Source: Candidatus Woesebacteria bacterium (GTDB lineage: Bacteria > Patescibacteriota > Microgenomatia > UBA8517 > UBA10165). Taken from it: a DNA stretch of 15,475 nt. This document shows, piece by piece, positions 1-7,253 of this stretch (position 1 is its first letter; the number at the start of each line of letters is the position of its first letter). Under the pieces are notes generated by a model, which saw nothing but the letters and a program-made list of their open reading frames with translations, searched no databases and had not been told where the DNA came from. The stretch covers positions 1 through 15,475 of the forward strand of contig NZCP01000037.1 of assembly GCA_002686465.1 (NCBI GenBank), written 5' to 3'. The translations under genes were made by a program, and so were the position numbers.

Positions 1-161
1 CACCATTCTTTTGTTTTTTCTCCGGGACTAAAAAGGGAGCGTGCTTCAAAATACGCAATCTGTGCGAGTGCTGTTTTTTGCGGGGGCTTCAGCTGCTTTC
101 CATGGAGAATATCCTGCAGTTGTGCTAGCGTTCCTGAGCTACGTTCAACATCTTCAGTCAT
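1..161 (-). CDS. Unidentified protein, N-terminal 53 residues only (runs off the window)
   Basis: The minus strand is open from an ATG at 161 to the window edge, giving 53 residues with no stop. An in-frame TAG lies about 40 bases upstream of the ATG, with no ATG, GTG or TTG in between, so this is the earliest usual start. The peptide begins MTEDVERSSG, is hydrophilic and probably helical, and has no signal peptide or membrane segment. I do not recognise a family. It follows the 221-976 gene after a 59-base gap that contains the best promoter match on this strand, so it probably starts its own transcription unit. The visible part is too short to assign a function. Confidence 0.6.
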   Translation of the reverse strand, partial: MTEDVERSSGTLAQLQDILHGKQLKPPQKTALAQIAYFEARSLFSPGEKTKEW

Positions 162-171
162 ATCAAAAGCA

Positions 172-199
172 ATTTTAGCACTCTCAATAAATGTGTCAA
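172..199 (-). promoter_or_regulatory. Sigma-70-type promoter for the partial gene at 1-161, predicting a near-leaderless mRNA
   Basis: Read on the minus strand, a perfect -35 TTGACA (194-199) is followed after 16 bases by TAAAAT (172-177), which matches five of six positions of the -10 consensus. Only 10 bases separate the -10 box from the ATG at 161. Transcription should therefore begin about 3 to 4 bases before the start codon, leaving no room for a Shine-Dalgarno. The box quality and position are seen directly; activity is inferred. Confidence 0.6.
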
Positions 200-220
200 C
201 CTATAATTGAATGACGCGCT

Positions 221-976
221 CTACTCTGAAGCGACGCGGACGAAGGTACCAAGAGAGGAAGTCTCAGCATCATCAAGTTCTACCCATTTTTTCCCATTCC
301 ATCCATAAAGAGATCCATCTCCATCCATATCAACATCGCCCGAGACTTTGGTCTTTCCCTGAGTGAACACTCCGTAAGGACCCTCTGTGACCTCCCCTGG
401 CGCATCCTTAGGCACTCCAAAGGTACCCATGGTTATATAAAAAGCGCTTCGAGAAAGATCCTTGGACGAAACCGAAAATCCCCCATCAGCTGAGGAGAGT
501 TCTTTTCCTCCTTGTCGCAAATGGAAATCTGTTTCAAATTTTGCAACTAACTTTCCATCATCATCCCGCAACCGAAGAGTAAAAGTCCCGTCTTTGACAC
601 CTTTATCATACCGGCACTTACCAGAAGAGCATGTTCCTAGAAGGAGATCCCTTGTGATACTTCTTTTCCCTTTTAGCTTAACCGAGCCAGGTACTCCTTG
701 TGTGATCCCTGATGAAACCTTGTACACCAACTCGTACTCTAAAGATTCCAAGCCTCTTGGTATCCCTGAAACCGAAAGACTAAACTCATGTCCATCGCTT
801 GTCGGAGTGAGAGATACAAACGGTCTATCCTCCATAGGAAGCTCGTCCGATACTTTTTCCTCCATCGCTTCTTCTTTGCTAGAATCTTCCCGAGACCCAC
901 CAAGGAACCAAAAAGCCCCTCCCGCAGTAGCAAGCCCTAGGACAACAATAATGAGGATTAGAAGTGGTCGTTTCAT
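221..976 (-). CDS. Membrane-anchored extracytoplasmic protein of unknown function
   Basis: This is a 251-residue protein with one N-terminal hydrophobic helix (about residues 4-25) after a short positive start (MKRP). That fits a signal anchor or uncleaved signal peptide, with the rest outside the cell. Residues 28-50 form an acidic, Ser/Glu-rich linker. The remainder (about 52-251) is rich in short polar and beta-prone stretches, suggesting one or two beta-sandwich domains. Two cysteines, C116 and C121, lie in GTCSSGKC and could bind metal or form a disulfide. I recognise no named family. Its ATG overlaps the stop of the glycyl-tRNA synthetase gene as ATGA (973-976) and no Shine-Dalgarno is visible, so translation is probably coupled to glyS. 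The pairing with a tRNA synthetase does not by itself suggest a role. Confidence 0.8.
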   Translation of the reverse strand: MKRPLLILIIVVLGLATAGGAFWFLGGSREDSSKEEAMEEKVSDELPMEDRPFVSLTPTSDGHEFSLSVSGIPRGLESLEYELVYKVSSGITQGVPGSVKLKGKRSITRDLLLGTCSSGKCRYDKGVKDGTFTLRLRDDDGKLVAKFETDFHLRQGGKELSSADGGFSVSSKDLSRSAFYITMGTFGVPKDAPGEVTEGPYGVFTQGKTKVSGDVDMDGDGSLYGWNGKKWVELDDAETSSLGTFVRVASE

Positions 977-2292
977 TTGTTCAGTCCATTTTCGAAAGAA
1001 AACAAGCTTAGCTTATTGTGGAACCAATCAGATAATTTGTCAACTGCAACACGCTCTTGTTTGGCTGTATCACGATCTCGAATAGTCACCTGATCATCTT
1101 CAAGCGTTTGGTGATCGACAGTAATACACCAAGGGGTCCCAATCTCGTCTTGAGCAAAATAACGTTTACCAATGTTGCCACGATCATCCCATGCAGCTGC
1201 AAACTCAGAACTCAAGACTTTATGTATCTCTCGGGCTTTTCTGACAATATCATTTTTATTGGCAACCAAGGGAAAGACCGCAACTTTGTACGGAGCAACT
1301 TTTGGACTAAGCTTAAGAACTTTACGTTCTTTGTCTTCTGAATATGCATCGACGAGAAGAGTAAGTAAGGTCCTGTTTAAACCAAAAGTGGGTTCTACTA
1401 CATGTGGGAAGAAACGCTTACTCGTCTTGGGATCCTCGTATTGCAAGTCCTCCCCGGACTTCTCACTATGATTTTTCAAATCAAAATCTCCACGATAGGC
1501 AAGACCGTAAAGTTCTCCCCATCCCCAAGGAAATTCAAATTCGATATCTTCCGTCCTTTTTGAATAATGAGAGAGCTCATCTTTCTTATGTGCTCGCCAC
1601 TTCATTTTCTTCTCATTAACACCCAAACCAACCAGCCATTGCCACATTAATTTCTTCCACTCTTCAAAGGACTCCTCCCAATTCTCTGGTTGAACAAAAT
1701 ACTCGATTTCCATCTGTTCAAATTCTAGAGTTCTAAAAATGAAGTTTCCCGGAGTTATTTCGTTTCGAAAAGCCTTTCCAATTTGTGCAACACCAAAAGG
1801 TAGAGTAGGTCTTTCAGTTGTCAGAATATTCTTAAAGTTTACAAACATTCCCTGCGCTGTTTCTGGTCGCAAATATACTGTATTTGCCTTCTCCTCAACA
1901 ACCCCCACAAAAGTTTTAAACATCATATTAAACTGTCTTGCCTCTGTTAATTCCCCACTACAGTCTGGGCACTTGTCACCCTTTACATGATCATCACGAA
2001 ATCGGTGGTGACACTTTTTGCATTCAACAAGCGGGTCTGCAAACGATTCTGTGTGACCCGAGGCCTCCCAAACTTTTGGACTTTTAATTATCCCCGACTC
2101 AACTGGATACGTATTATCGCTCTGGTCAACAAATTGCTCCCACCAGAGATTGCGAATGTTTTGCAGCATCCTCGCACCCAAGGGCCCATAATCCCAAGTG
2201 TTGGCAAGTCCGCCATAAATTTCAGATCCTTGAAAAACAAAACCCCGTCTTTTTGCAAGAGAAGTAATCTTCTGCATTACATCGTTAGCCAT
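973..2292 (-). CDS. glyS: Glycyl-tRNA synthetase, alpha2 (single-chain) type
   Basis: This class II enzyme charges tRNA-Gly with glycine using ATP in the cytoplasm. The 439 residues are close to the usual length for bacterial homodimeric GlyRS (the glyS/glyQS form, not the two-subunit GlyQ+GlyS form). The N-terminal block has YGGLANTWDYGPLG (26-39). A four-cysteine zinc-ribbon-like insert uses C91, C94, C108 and C111. RPETAQG lies at 142-148. Motif 2 includes FRNE (175-178) followed by RTLEFEQ. Motif 3 is EPTFGLNRTLL (300-310), with R307 as the motif arginine. Residues from about 332 to 425 form the anticodon-binding domain, including GTPWCITVD. No catalytic motif appears lost. The ATG at 2292 has no Shine-Dalgarno but has a -10-like box 7 bases upstream. 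The gene follows recO after 34 bases and overlaps the next gene by four bases. Confidence 0.97.
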   Translation of the reverse strand: MANDVMQKITSLAKRRGFVFQGSEIYGGLANTWDYGPLGARMLQNIRNLWWEQFVDQSDNTYPVESGIIKSPKVWEASGHTESFADPLVECKKCHHRFRDDHVKGDKCPDCSGELTEARQFNMMFKTFVGVVEEKANTVYLRPETAQGMFVNFKNILTTERPTLPFGVAQIGKAFRNEITPGNFIFRTLEFEQMEIEYFVQPENWEESFEEWKKLMWQWLVGLGVNEKKMKWRAHKKDELSHYSKRTEDIEFEFPWGWGELYGLAYRGDFDLKNHSEKSGEDLQYEDPKTSKRFFPHVVEPTFGLNRTLLTLLVDAYSEDKERKVLKLSPKVAPYKVAVFPLVANKNDIVRKAREIHKVLSSEFAAAWDDRGNIGKRYFAQDEIGTPWCITVDHQTLEDDQVTIRDRDTAKQERVAVDKLSDWFHNKLSLFSFENGLNK

Positions 2293-2299
2293 GGACTTA

Positions 2300-2305
2300 A
2301 GTATA
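2300..2305 (-). promoter_or_regulatory. -10-like box just before glyS
   Basis: On the minus strand TATACT (five of six matches to TATAAT) ends 7 bases before the glyS ATG, which would place the transcript start at or next to the start codon. No recognisable -35 lies at 16-18 bases, so the assignment rests on the hexamer and its spacing, a spacing shared with other genes in this window. Confidence 0.35.
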
Positions 2306-2326
2306 TCTCAAAAGTAGGCTAGACAT

Positions 2327-2878
2327 CTACCCTAGTGTTTTGAGAAAACTCCTTGCTCTAAGCTTACTATTTGCCAATTCTTCAATGTAAGCATCTAGCC
2401 TTGCCGGTGGGGACTTTCCCCTTTCTAAGAACCCTAACTCTTCTAAGACTTTTACTTTGAAAGATTGTACGAAAGCACGAAGGCCATCTTGACTAATTTT
2501 TGTAAGTTCAGAAAACGAATCAGTTAAAAGATCAAAAATTTCTTTATGCTCTTGGTGCTCCGCTGTAAGTTTATTTACAACTTCACAAAAATGATAAGCC
2601 ACCGCAACTTTGGTTAAATCTTTGCGCCACCCTTGGTATGTTTCTTTGGTCTCCACATCGGTAATAATATCCATACTTTTACCTTTGGCGAGAAGGAGGT
2701 GGACTTTGTTAAAAAGCTCAAGAGACCCTCTCTTTCGCGATGTAGGTCGACGCACACCTTTGGCTATAGCACTAATCTTTCCATAAGCTTTACTAAAAAT
2801 AGCTACGATACGATCGGCCTCGCCGAAGTTGCGCCGAGCAAGGATGATCCCCTCTGTAGAATAGGTGCGATCCTGCAT
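2327..2878 (-). CDS. recO: DNA repair protein RecO, short form without zinc motif
   Basis: RecO loads RecA onto SSB-covered single-stranded DNA together with RecR and anneals complementary strands. The N-terminal part matches the RecO OB-fold: YSTEGIILARRNFGEADRIV (6-25), then a K/R-rich loop GVRRPTSRKRG (41-51) and LELFNKVHLLLAKGKSMDII. The middle (about 85-150) is the expected helical region, with a V..Y.F.E.V pattern at 93-100 and LEELGFL near 145-151. It is 183 residues, against about 240 for typical bacterial RecO. The cysteine cluster that normally follows the LGF region is absent, and the C-terminus is a short basic helix. It is intact and probably a reduced lineage-specific form. The ATG at 2878 has an extended -10 box 8 bases upstream and no Shine-Dalgarno. 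Downstream lies glyS. Confidence 0.9.
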   Translation of the reverse strand: MQDRTYSTEGIILARRNFGEADRIVAIFSKAYGKISAIAKGVRRPTSRKRGSLELFNKVHLLLAKGKSMDIITDVETKETYQGWRKDLTKVAVAYHFCEVVNKLTAEHQEHKEIFDLLTDSFSELTKISQDGLRAFVQSFKVKVLEELGFLERGKSPPARLDAYIEELANSKLRARSFLKTLG

Positions 2879-2886
2879 GCAAAATC

Positions 2887-2895
2887 ATTGTAGCA
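2887..2895 (-). promoter_or_regulatory. Extended -10 promoter element for recO
   Basis: The minus strand reads TGCTACAAT, an extended -10 (TGn plus a five-of-six hexamer). The hexamer (2887-2892) ends 8 bases before the recO ATG. No clear -35 is present, as is usual for extended -10 promoters. It predicts a near-leaderless recO-glyS message starting in the 26-base gap after the DUF4012 gene. Confidence 0.45.
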
Positions 2896-2904
2896 GAAGT
2901 AGGG

Positions 2905-4920
2905 CTAAAACTTGAGCTCTTTATCAGCCTTGAGGTTAAATTCTTCAGTATCTCTGCCAACTTGGACAACATATGGGTTCTTATCAGTCCCCGGCTGCTT
3001 TTGGATAAGAATCTTGTAGTCGTCTTTGCTGACTGGAGTCTTATATTTTAGCGTCACCTCTAAAACACCTTCAGGTCGCAAAACAAAGAAGCCCTCAAAT
3101 ACTGTTTTACCCAAATCTTCAGATGTTTCGATATCTACTTCAGACCCTGTTGAATCAAGAAGCTCTGATCCTTTTGGCACGTAAACCCTAAACCAGTCTC
3201 TATAAGGACCATTAAGCCATCCGTCGTGCTTTTGAGGATTCTTGTACTTTATAGTTAAAGTATTCGTACTGCCGTCATTGCCTGGCTCCACTTTAAGATC
3301 GACTTCTTGTTGGACATAAAGATTGGATTTTGCACCAGCAAAGTTTGCATCACTGATGTGCAAATAATCGCCCTCAAACTCCTTGATTCTCCCTGCAAGA
3401 TTAAATGCCTCCATGGCCCCCTGTACCTCCTCATCCTCAAAGTAAAACATAATGTGCTTTTCTCTAATCGCGTTAAATCCAGCTTCGAAAATACCAGCTA
3501 TCTTCTCTTTTGGCTGAGCCATAGAATTGGCGATAATAGAGTTCATAAGAGGTCCTAAAATCTTCTTTCGGTTATCATGATTTGGTGGCTGATAAACAAT
3601 CTCACCCGATACAGGATCCCAGACAATGGGTCCTGCAACATCTGCAAAGGACTCAAGCTCATATATTACTTGAGGACAATCACACCGGGGATCGTCCTCG
3701 GATGAGAAATTACCATACCCTGGTACTCCAATCTTGCCTACAACTTCCAACAAGTCCACTACAAGTTTAGTGTCCATTGCAACCACACCATCAACCTCAG
3801 GAGATCCGGTTTTTGCATAACCTTCCATAAATGTGTCCATTGACATCTTAAAATCAGGGGAGAGATTCATGTCCCGAAGATTCCAGAAATTGACAAGAGG
3901 CAGATATTTTTTGATCGGGTCTGGTGCCGGAATCCGACTGTCAAAGCTTTTATCAAGATTGTAGATGTCGTTTGAAGTGACAGGCTCGAATTTTCCGTCG
4001 CGGACCCTGATGATCGAGTACGCTGTTAAAAAACCTCCAGTAGGGCGGAGCTCTTTGTCATTTTGCCACACAAACAAATAAGTTCGTTCTTCCTTTATTC
4101 CCAAAAGGTACGGCGCTTGTTCCAGAACAGGCCTCCCTTGAGAAACAAACTCATGTAGTTGATTAACAACTTCTATCCCCTGCTTTATTGGTTCTTGAAC
4201 AGGCCTACCCCTAAAATCCTTTGGATACCTACCAGGGTCGATCTTATTAAACTCTGTAGCCATCACCTCAGTCTTTTTACTAAGAGGGTCAAGCTGTGGA
4301 ATAATATCGTCGATCGTCTCAACAATAAAATTTATTCTGTCTTCGGCCTTTTGGCCTCCATCAGTTGTAGGAGCACCACCATCAAGCCCGAGAATATCAG
4401 CATAGGGTGCTGCTGTACTTAACATAATCTCTCCTGCCTCAATTCCTGCGATGCCTCCTTTCGCTGCACTGTGTGCATCACTCCAATAAGCGCCCAAAAA
4501 GGGTATAAACCGCGTCCACCCGAGTCTTCCAAGACTATTGTCAAAACCCGCAAGATCTTCCTTAACTTTTCCCAAAGAAGACCTCATTTGCTCAAGATCT
4601 TTTGCCTGTAGTGCCTGATAAAATACCTTCCCGGAGTCTGAAAGTTTCCTTGCCGAGTTATACGTCCCAATTGCTGGAATAACACCAAACACTATAAATA
4701 GAAGAAGGACAACCCCTCCTACAATAGCAAACTTACCGCTAATCTTTGGCAAAGAAAGCTTACGTTTTGGTCGACTGCCATCTGGAAGACCGCCATCTGG
4801 AAACTCGTGGAATCCGGCATCGACAGCCTCAGGGGTGACATCCGAGCCAACACTGGGTTGCTCCTGTTGACTTACCACCTCTTCTTTGGAACATGAGAAT
4901 ATTTTTTTGATCTTATCCAT
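2905..4920 (-). CDS. DUF4012-family single-pass membrane protein
   Basis: This 671-residue protein has an N-terminal cytoplasmic segment (1-60) rich in Pro, Gly and acidic residues and then basic (RPKRKLSLPK). One transmembrane helix follows at about 64-84, then a large predicted extracytoplasmic part. The family signature is clear: YLFVWQNDKELRPTGGF (281-297), a second strand ending RVRDGKFEPV, a D-x-Y element at 318-320, RDMNLSPDF (349-357) and GVVAMD (379-384). CDC at 413-415 and the stretch after it resemble the variable central insert of these proteins. The family is common in Gram-positive bacteria and Patescibacteria next to surface-polysaccharide genes; its biochemical role is not established to my knowledge. 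It starts 11 bases after the sugar transferase stop, so the two are probably co-transcribed. No Shine-Dalgarno is seen; TATAAC lies 10 bases before the ATG. A role in glycan attachment or display is possible but inferred only from context. Confidence 0.88.
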   Translation of the reverse strand: MDKIKKIFSCSKEEVVSQQEQPSVGSDVTPEAVDAGFHEFPDGGLPDGSRPKRKLSLPKISGKFAIVGGVVLLLFIVFGVIPAIGTYNSARKLSDSGKVFYQALQAKDLEQMRSSLGKVKEDLAGFDNSLGRLGWTRFIPFLGAYWSDAHSAAKGGIAGIEAGEIMLSTAAPYADILGLDGGAPTTDGGQKAEDRINFIVETIDDIIPQLDPLSKKTEVMATEFNKIDPGRYPKDFRGRPVQEPIKQGIEVVNQLHEFVSQGRPVLEQAPYLLGIKEERTYLFVWQNDKELRPTGGFLTAYSIIRVRDGKFEPVTSNDIYNLDKSFDSRIPAPDPIKKYLPLVNFWNLRDMNLSPDFKMSMDTFMEGYAKTGSPEVDGVVAMDTKLVVDLLEVVGKIGVPGYGNFSSEDDPRCDCPQVIYELESFADVAGPIVWDPVSGEIVYQPPNHDNRKKILGPLMNSIIANSMAQPKEKIAGIFEAGFNAIREKHIMFYFEDEEVQGAMEAFNLAGRIKEFEGDYLHISDANFAGAKSNLYVQQEVDLKVEPGNDGSTNTLTIKYKNPQKHDGWLNGPYRDWFRVYVPKGSELLDSTGSEVDIETSEDLGKTVFEGFFVLRPEGVLEVTLKYKTPVSKDDYKILIQKQPGTDKNPYVVQVGRDTEEFNLKADKELKF

Positions 4921-4931
4921 TTATTATTTAG

Positions 4932-5570
4932 TTATACTGCTCCCTTGCCTGAAACCATAGCCCAAGGTGTCTTGGCAAGAATTTTTAAATCCACCCACAA
5001 GGACATCTTGTGAGCATACCGCGCATCAAGTGCTATTCTTTTGTCAAAATTAACTTCCGAGCGTCCTGAGACCTGCCAAATTCCTGTCACTCCAGGATTT
5101 ACTGAAAGTACTTCCCGGACTAAACTTCTCGTTTTTGGATACCGCTTTTGCTGATCTTTAAGTTCATCTGGATAATAAGGTCTCGGTCCTACTAAACTCA
5201 TCTCCCCCCGCAACACATTGATCAATTGCGGCACCTCATCAATCGAATGTCTTCTAATAAAGCCTCCGACCGTGGTTACTCTTGGGTCTTGATGCAGTTT
5301 GTAGCTTGAACGCTTATATTCTTGGTATAGTTTGCGGAATTTTGGATCCGTTGTCAAGAGCTTGTGCGCGTTGAGAATCATCGAACGAAATTTAAAAGGA
5401 TAAAAGAGTTTACCGTCCTTACCAACTCTTTCTGGTGTGTCTGCAAAAACAGGGCCAGGAGAAGTCAATTTTACTGCTACTGCGGTCACAACAATAATTG
5501 GAGAAAAAATCGTCAACAGGAACAGCGACAAGATAATATCTATTGTTCTTTTCAACGGTGTGTAACTCAT
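4932..5570 (-). CDS. Undecaprenyl-phosphate sugar phosphotransferase (monotopic phosphoglycosyl transferase)
   Basis: This enzyme of the WcaJ/WbaP/PglC superfamily transfers a sugar-1-phosphate from a nucleotide sugar to undecaprenyl phosphate, starting a lipid-linked glycan on the cytoplasmic membrane face. At 212 residues it is the short form: only the re-entrant membrane helix (about 10-31) and the catalytic domain, without the N-terminal multi-pass region of WbaP-type proteins. Conserved blocks are KRTIDIILS (7-15), SPGPVF (37-42), FKFRSM (59-64), RRHSIDEVPQLINVLRGEMS (106-125) carrying the catalytic pair D111-E112, LVGPRP (126-131) and PGVTGIWQVSGR (159-170). The sugar cannot be read from sequence. 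Its ATG overlaps the stop of the upstream glycosyltransferase as ATGA (5567-5570), and the DUF4012 gene follows, so all three probably form one unit. No Shine-Dalgarno is visible. Confidence 0.95.
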   Translation of the reverse strand: MSYTPLKRTIDIILSLFLLTIFSPIIVVTAVAVKLTSPGPVFADTPERVGKDGKLFYPFKFRSMILNAHKLLTTDPKFRKLYQEYKRSSYKLHQDPRVTTVGGFIRRHSIDEVPQLINVLRGEMSLVGPRPYYPDELKDQQKRYPKTRSLVREVLSVNPGVTGIWQVSGRSEVNFDKRIALDARYAHKMSLWVDLKILAKTPWAMVSGKGAV

Positions 5571-6655
5571 TCTGGCAGTTTGACTAGTCTACCAAATTGG
5601 CTTGCAAATTTCTTCTTGCTAAACCTCCTGGCGCTATTAGTACAGTCTTCTTCATTAAATTTCATCTTGGAAAATTTGTCTATTGCGTCCTTTTGAGAAC
5701 TAGATGTCTGCTTGTCAAAGAATATCCCGGTTTTTCCATCAACTATAATCTCTAGAGCACCACCGGCCTTATAAGCTATTACTGGTTTACTCGCGGCTTG
5801 TGCTTCAACAGCTACAATTCCAAAATCCTCCTCTTGTGGGAAAATTACCGCCCTGCATCCAGCATAATACCCCGCCAGTTCTTTATCGCTTACTTGACCA
5901 ACAAATTTAATATTCTTAGATTTAGCCTGCATTTTGAGACTTTTTTCCTCACTCCCTGTTCCGACAATAATTAATGGTAACTTCAACCGATTAAAGACCT
6001 CTATAACCAAACCAACTCGCTTATATAGCACCAGTCTGCTTACCACCAAAAAGTAGTCCCCTTCTTTCCTCTGGGAACTGGGAACTGGAAACTGGAAATT
6101 ACTTGCGTCCACAGGAGGATACACAAGAGTTGAATTTTTTCCATAGAACTTTTTAATGCGGGACGAGACATTTTTAGAAATAGCAAGCATGATGTCTGGC
6201 CGTTGTGCGGCCACTTTATCCCACGCACGCAGATAAGAAACAATAGGTTTGGTAACGATTTTAAGAAAATCATTCTTGAAATATTGTTTATACCCACTCC
6301 ATAAATAACGGGTTGGGGTAAGACAATAGCAAACATGTTGTGTCCCTGGTTTTGTGATTATTCCCTTAGCAGCCTCAGAAGTAACACTAATTACAAGATC
6401 ATATTCCGAAAAATCAAAGGACTCGAATGCTACCGGCATTAGAGGTGCATATAAATCATGTCTGCTTTTGGCAAATGGAAAGGTTTGTAAAAAAGAAGGA
6501 ATTACTTTTGGAAAAACTTTTGCCCAAGGGGCGGTTTCCTGGTTATAAACCGAAGTGTAAAGTGGCGCATCAGGAAAAAGCTCGTGCAACGCCAAAAGCA
6601 CACGCTCTGCCCCACCCCATTTATTAACTCGATCGTAAACTAAAGCTACTTTCAA
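5567..6655 (-). CDS. GT4-family glycosyltransferase, TTG start
   Basis: This 362-residue GT-B enzyme should be a retaining glycosyltransferase using a nucleotide sugar, acting on a membrane-linked acceptor in the cytoplasm. The N-terminal domain has a typical Rossmann start (KVALVYD) and WGGAERVL (13-20). TPTRYLW (113-119) is typical of WbaZ/mannosyltransferase-like GT4 enzymes. The C-terminal domain begins near YFLVVSRLVLYKRV (201-214), with GTG at 232-234 and the E-x7-E signature EDFGIVAVE (E276, E284). The start is TTG at 6655: no ATG in frame precedes the family N-terminus, and a perfect TATAAT lies 9 bases upstream. Residues about 186-195 (FQFPVPSSQ) come from a 7-base tandem repeat and look like an insertion in the linker before the C-terminal domain. 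The gene is first in the unit with the sugar transferase and the DUF4012 gene. The sugar is unknown. Confidence 0.93.
   Translation of the reverse strand: MKVALVYDRVNKWGGAERVLLALHELFPDAPLYTSVYNQETAPWAKVFPKVIPSFLQTFPFAKSRHDLYAPLMPVAFESFDFSEYDLVISVTSEAAKGIITKPGTQHVCYCLTPTRYLWSGYKQYFKNDFLKIVTKPIVSYLRAWDKVAAQRPDIMLAISKNVSSRIKKFYGKNSTLVYPPVDASNFQFPVPSSQRKEGDYFLVVSRLVLYKRVGLVIEVFNRLKLPLIIVGTGSEEKSLKMQAKSKNIKFVGQVSDKELAGYYAGCRAVIFPQEEDFGIVAVEAQAASKPVIAYKAGGALEIIVDGKTGIFFDKQTSSSQKDAIDKFSKMKFNEEDCTNSARRFSKKKFASQFGRLVKLPE
6072..6099. repeat. Four tandem 7-base repeats inside a glycosyltransferase gene
   Basis: Plus-strand units are TGGGAAC, TGGGAAC, TGGAAAC and TGGAAAT: the first two identical, the last two with one or two changes. 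They encode most of the FQFPVPSSQ stretch. Because seven is not a multiple of three, gain or loss of one unit would shift the reading frame of the glycosyltransferase. Repeat and frame are seen directly. Confidence 0.85.
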
Positions 6656-6664
6656 TATAAGGTG

Positions 6665-6670
6665 ATTATA
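6665..6670 (-). promoter_or_regulatory. -10 box for the glycosyltransferase-sugar transferase-DUF4012 unit
   Basis: A perfect TATAAT on the minus strand ends 9 bases before the TTG start at 6655. No good -35 is found at 16-18 bases. The predicted transcript start is 2 to 3 bases before the start codon. It lies in a 74-base divergent promoter region shared with the plus-strand gene at 6730. Confidence 0.5.
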
Positions 6671-6692
6671 CCCCAGATAAATGCAAATATTA

Positions 6693-6721
6693 TTGACAGA
6701 TCAAAATTGAAGTGCTAAACT
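6693..6721 (+). promoter_or_regulatory. Strong sigma-70 promoter (-35 and extended -10) for the plus-strand gene at 6730
   Basis: TTGACA (6693-6698) is perfect, the spacer is 17 bases, and TAAACT (6716-6721) is preceded by TGC, making an extended -10. The ATG at 6730 follows after 8 bases, so the transcript should begin about 1 to 2 bases before it. An in-frame GTG at 6712 lies inside the spacer and would not be transcribed, which decides the start of the gene. Confidence 0.75.
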
Positions 6722-6729
6722 CTGCCGAA

Positions 6730-7203
6730 ATGAAAGCAGAAGCACCTCGGGAACAAGAAGAAGTTGTACCGGCGGAGCCACTCCAAACTGAGTCTGAAGC
6801 ACTCTATACAAAAGTCAGGAGTATGCTATCGAGAACACCTGAATGTAGAGAGGCAGCAGACAAAGTATTATTTACTCGAAACCGACCAGAAAATCCAATT
6901 CTTGTCAGAAGAGGAGAAAAGCTCTACTCTCTACGAATAACCCGAGGCCGGATACATATAGAAAGAAGAGGCGGACCTAAAGTAGATAATGATATAGGAT
7001 CTGTTCTTACAATAGCAGATCCTACTCTTAGTTTGAATGTTGGACCCCCTTCAGAATCCGATCCAGGAAATACCGAATCTGACCCTGCAGACGTGAGGAA
7101 TTTCATAAACCAAATGAAAGCCGATATTGCCATAGGAACTACCTCAGCTGAAAAAGAGCCCTCACAAAGTAACCCCTCACGTCACGGGTATATGCTAGAA
7201 TAG
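6730..7203 (+). CDS. Hypothetical hydrophilic protein
   Basis: This 157-residue protein is read from the ATG at 6730. The frame is open back to a GTG at 6712, but that codon lies within the promoter. It has no signal peptide or membrane helix. Residues 1-24 are Glu/Pro-rich, 25-50 probably helical with many charges, and 55-82 look like a small beta unit (PILVRRGEKLYSLRI, then GRIHIERRGG). Residues 105-122 are Ser/Asp/Pro-rich, with the short internal repeat SESDPGN/TESDPAD, and the tail is polar. I recognise no family. It is the first gene of the only plus-strand unit, with the AbrB-like gene 50 bases downstream, so the two may be co-transcribed. The start is well supported by promoter position; function is unknown. 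Confidence 0.7.
   Translation: MKAEAPREQEEVVPAEPLQTESEALYTKVRSMLSRTPECREAADKVLFTRNRPENPILVRRGEKLYSLRITRGRIHIERRGGPKVDNDIGSVLTIADPTLSLNVGPPSESDPGNTESDPADVRNFINQMKADIAIGTTSAEKEPSQSNPSRHGYMLE
7193..7201 (+). promoter_or_regulatory. Possible extended -10 promoter for the AbrB-like gene
   Basis: TGCTAGAAT is an extended -10 with five of six hexamer matches, at the very end of the upstream gene. No -35 is evident. Transcription would begin near 7208, directly before the palindromic repeats at 7211-7244, so a protein bound there would block this promoter. This is weaker than the promoter at 6693-6721, and read-through from that one is an alternative. Confidence 0.35.
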
Positions 7204-7210
7204 ATGTACA

Positions 7211-7244
7211 GAGTTAACTCTAGAGTTAACTCTTGAATTAACTC
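7211..7244. repeat. Three iterated 10-base palindromes, operator-like
   Basis: GAGTTAACTC occurs at 7211-7220 and 7223-7232, and a one-mismatch copy GAATTAACTC at 7235-7244. Spacing is exactly 12 bases. Each perfect copy equals its own reverse complement, and copies one and two with the TA between them form a larger 22-base palindrome. The array ends 9 bases before the ATG of the AbrB-like gene. Iterated palindromes just before a small DNA-binding-protein gene suggest autoregulation; binding is inferred. Confidence 0.75.
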
Positions 7245-7253
7245 CTAAGATAT

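Noticed and set aside
462..1085. 207-codon plus-strand frame opposite the glyS region
   Set aside because: It is antisense to glyS and the membrane-anchored protein, has no recognisable domain, and its composition is that of a shadow frame.
4785..4805. Direct repeat of CCATCTGGAA in the DUF4012 gene
   Set aside because: Only two copies, encoding PDGG and PDGS in a low-complexity linker; nothing beyond local duplication is supported.
6712..6729. GTG start giving six extra residues to the plus-strand hypothetical protein
   Set aside because: It lies within the spacer between the -35 and -10 boxes, so it would be upstream of the transcript start.
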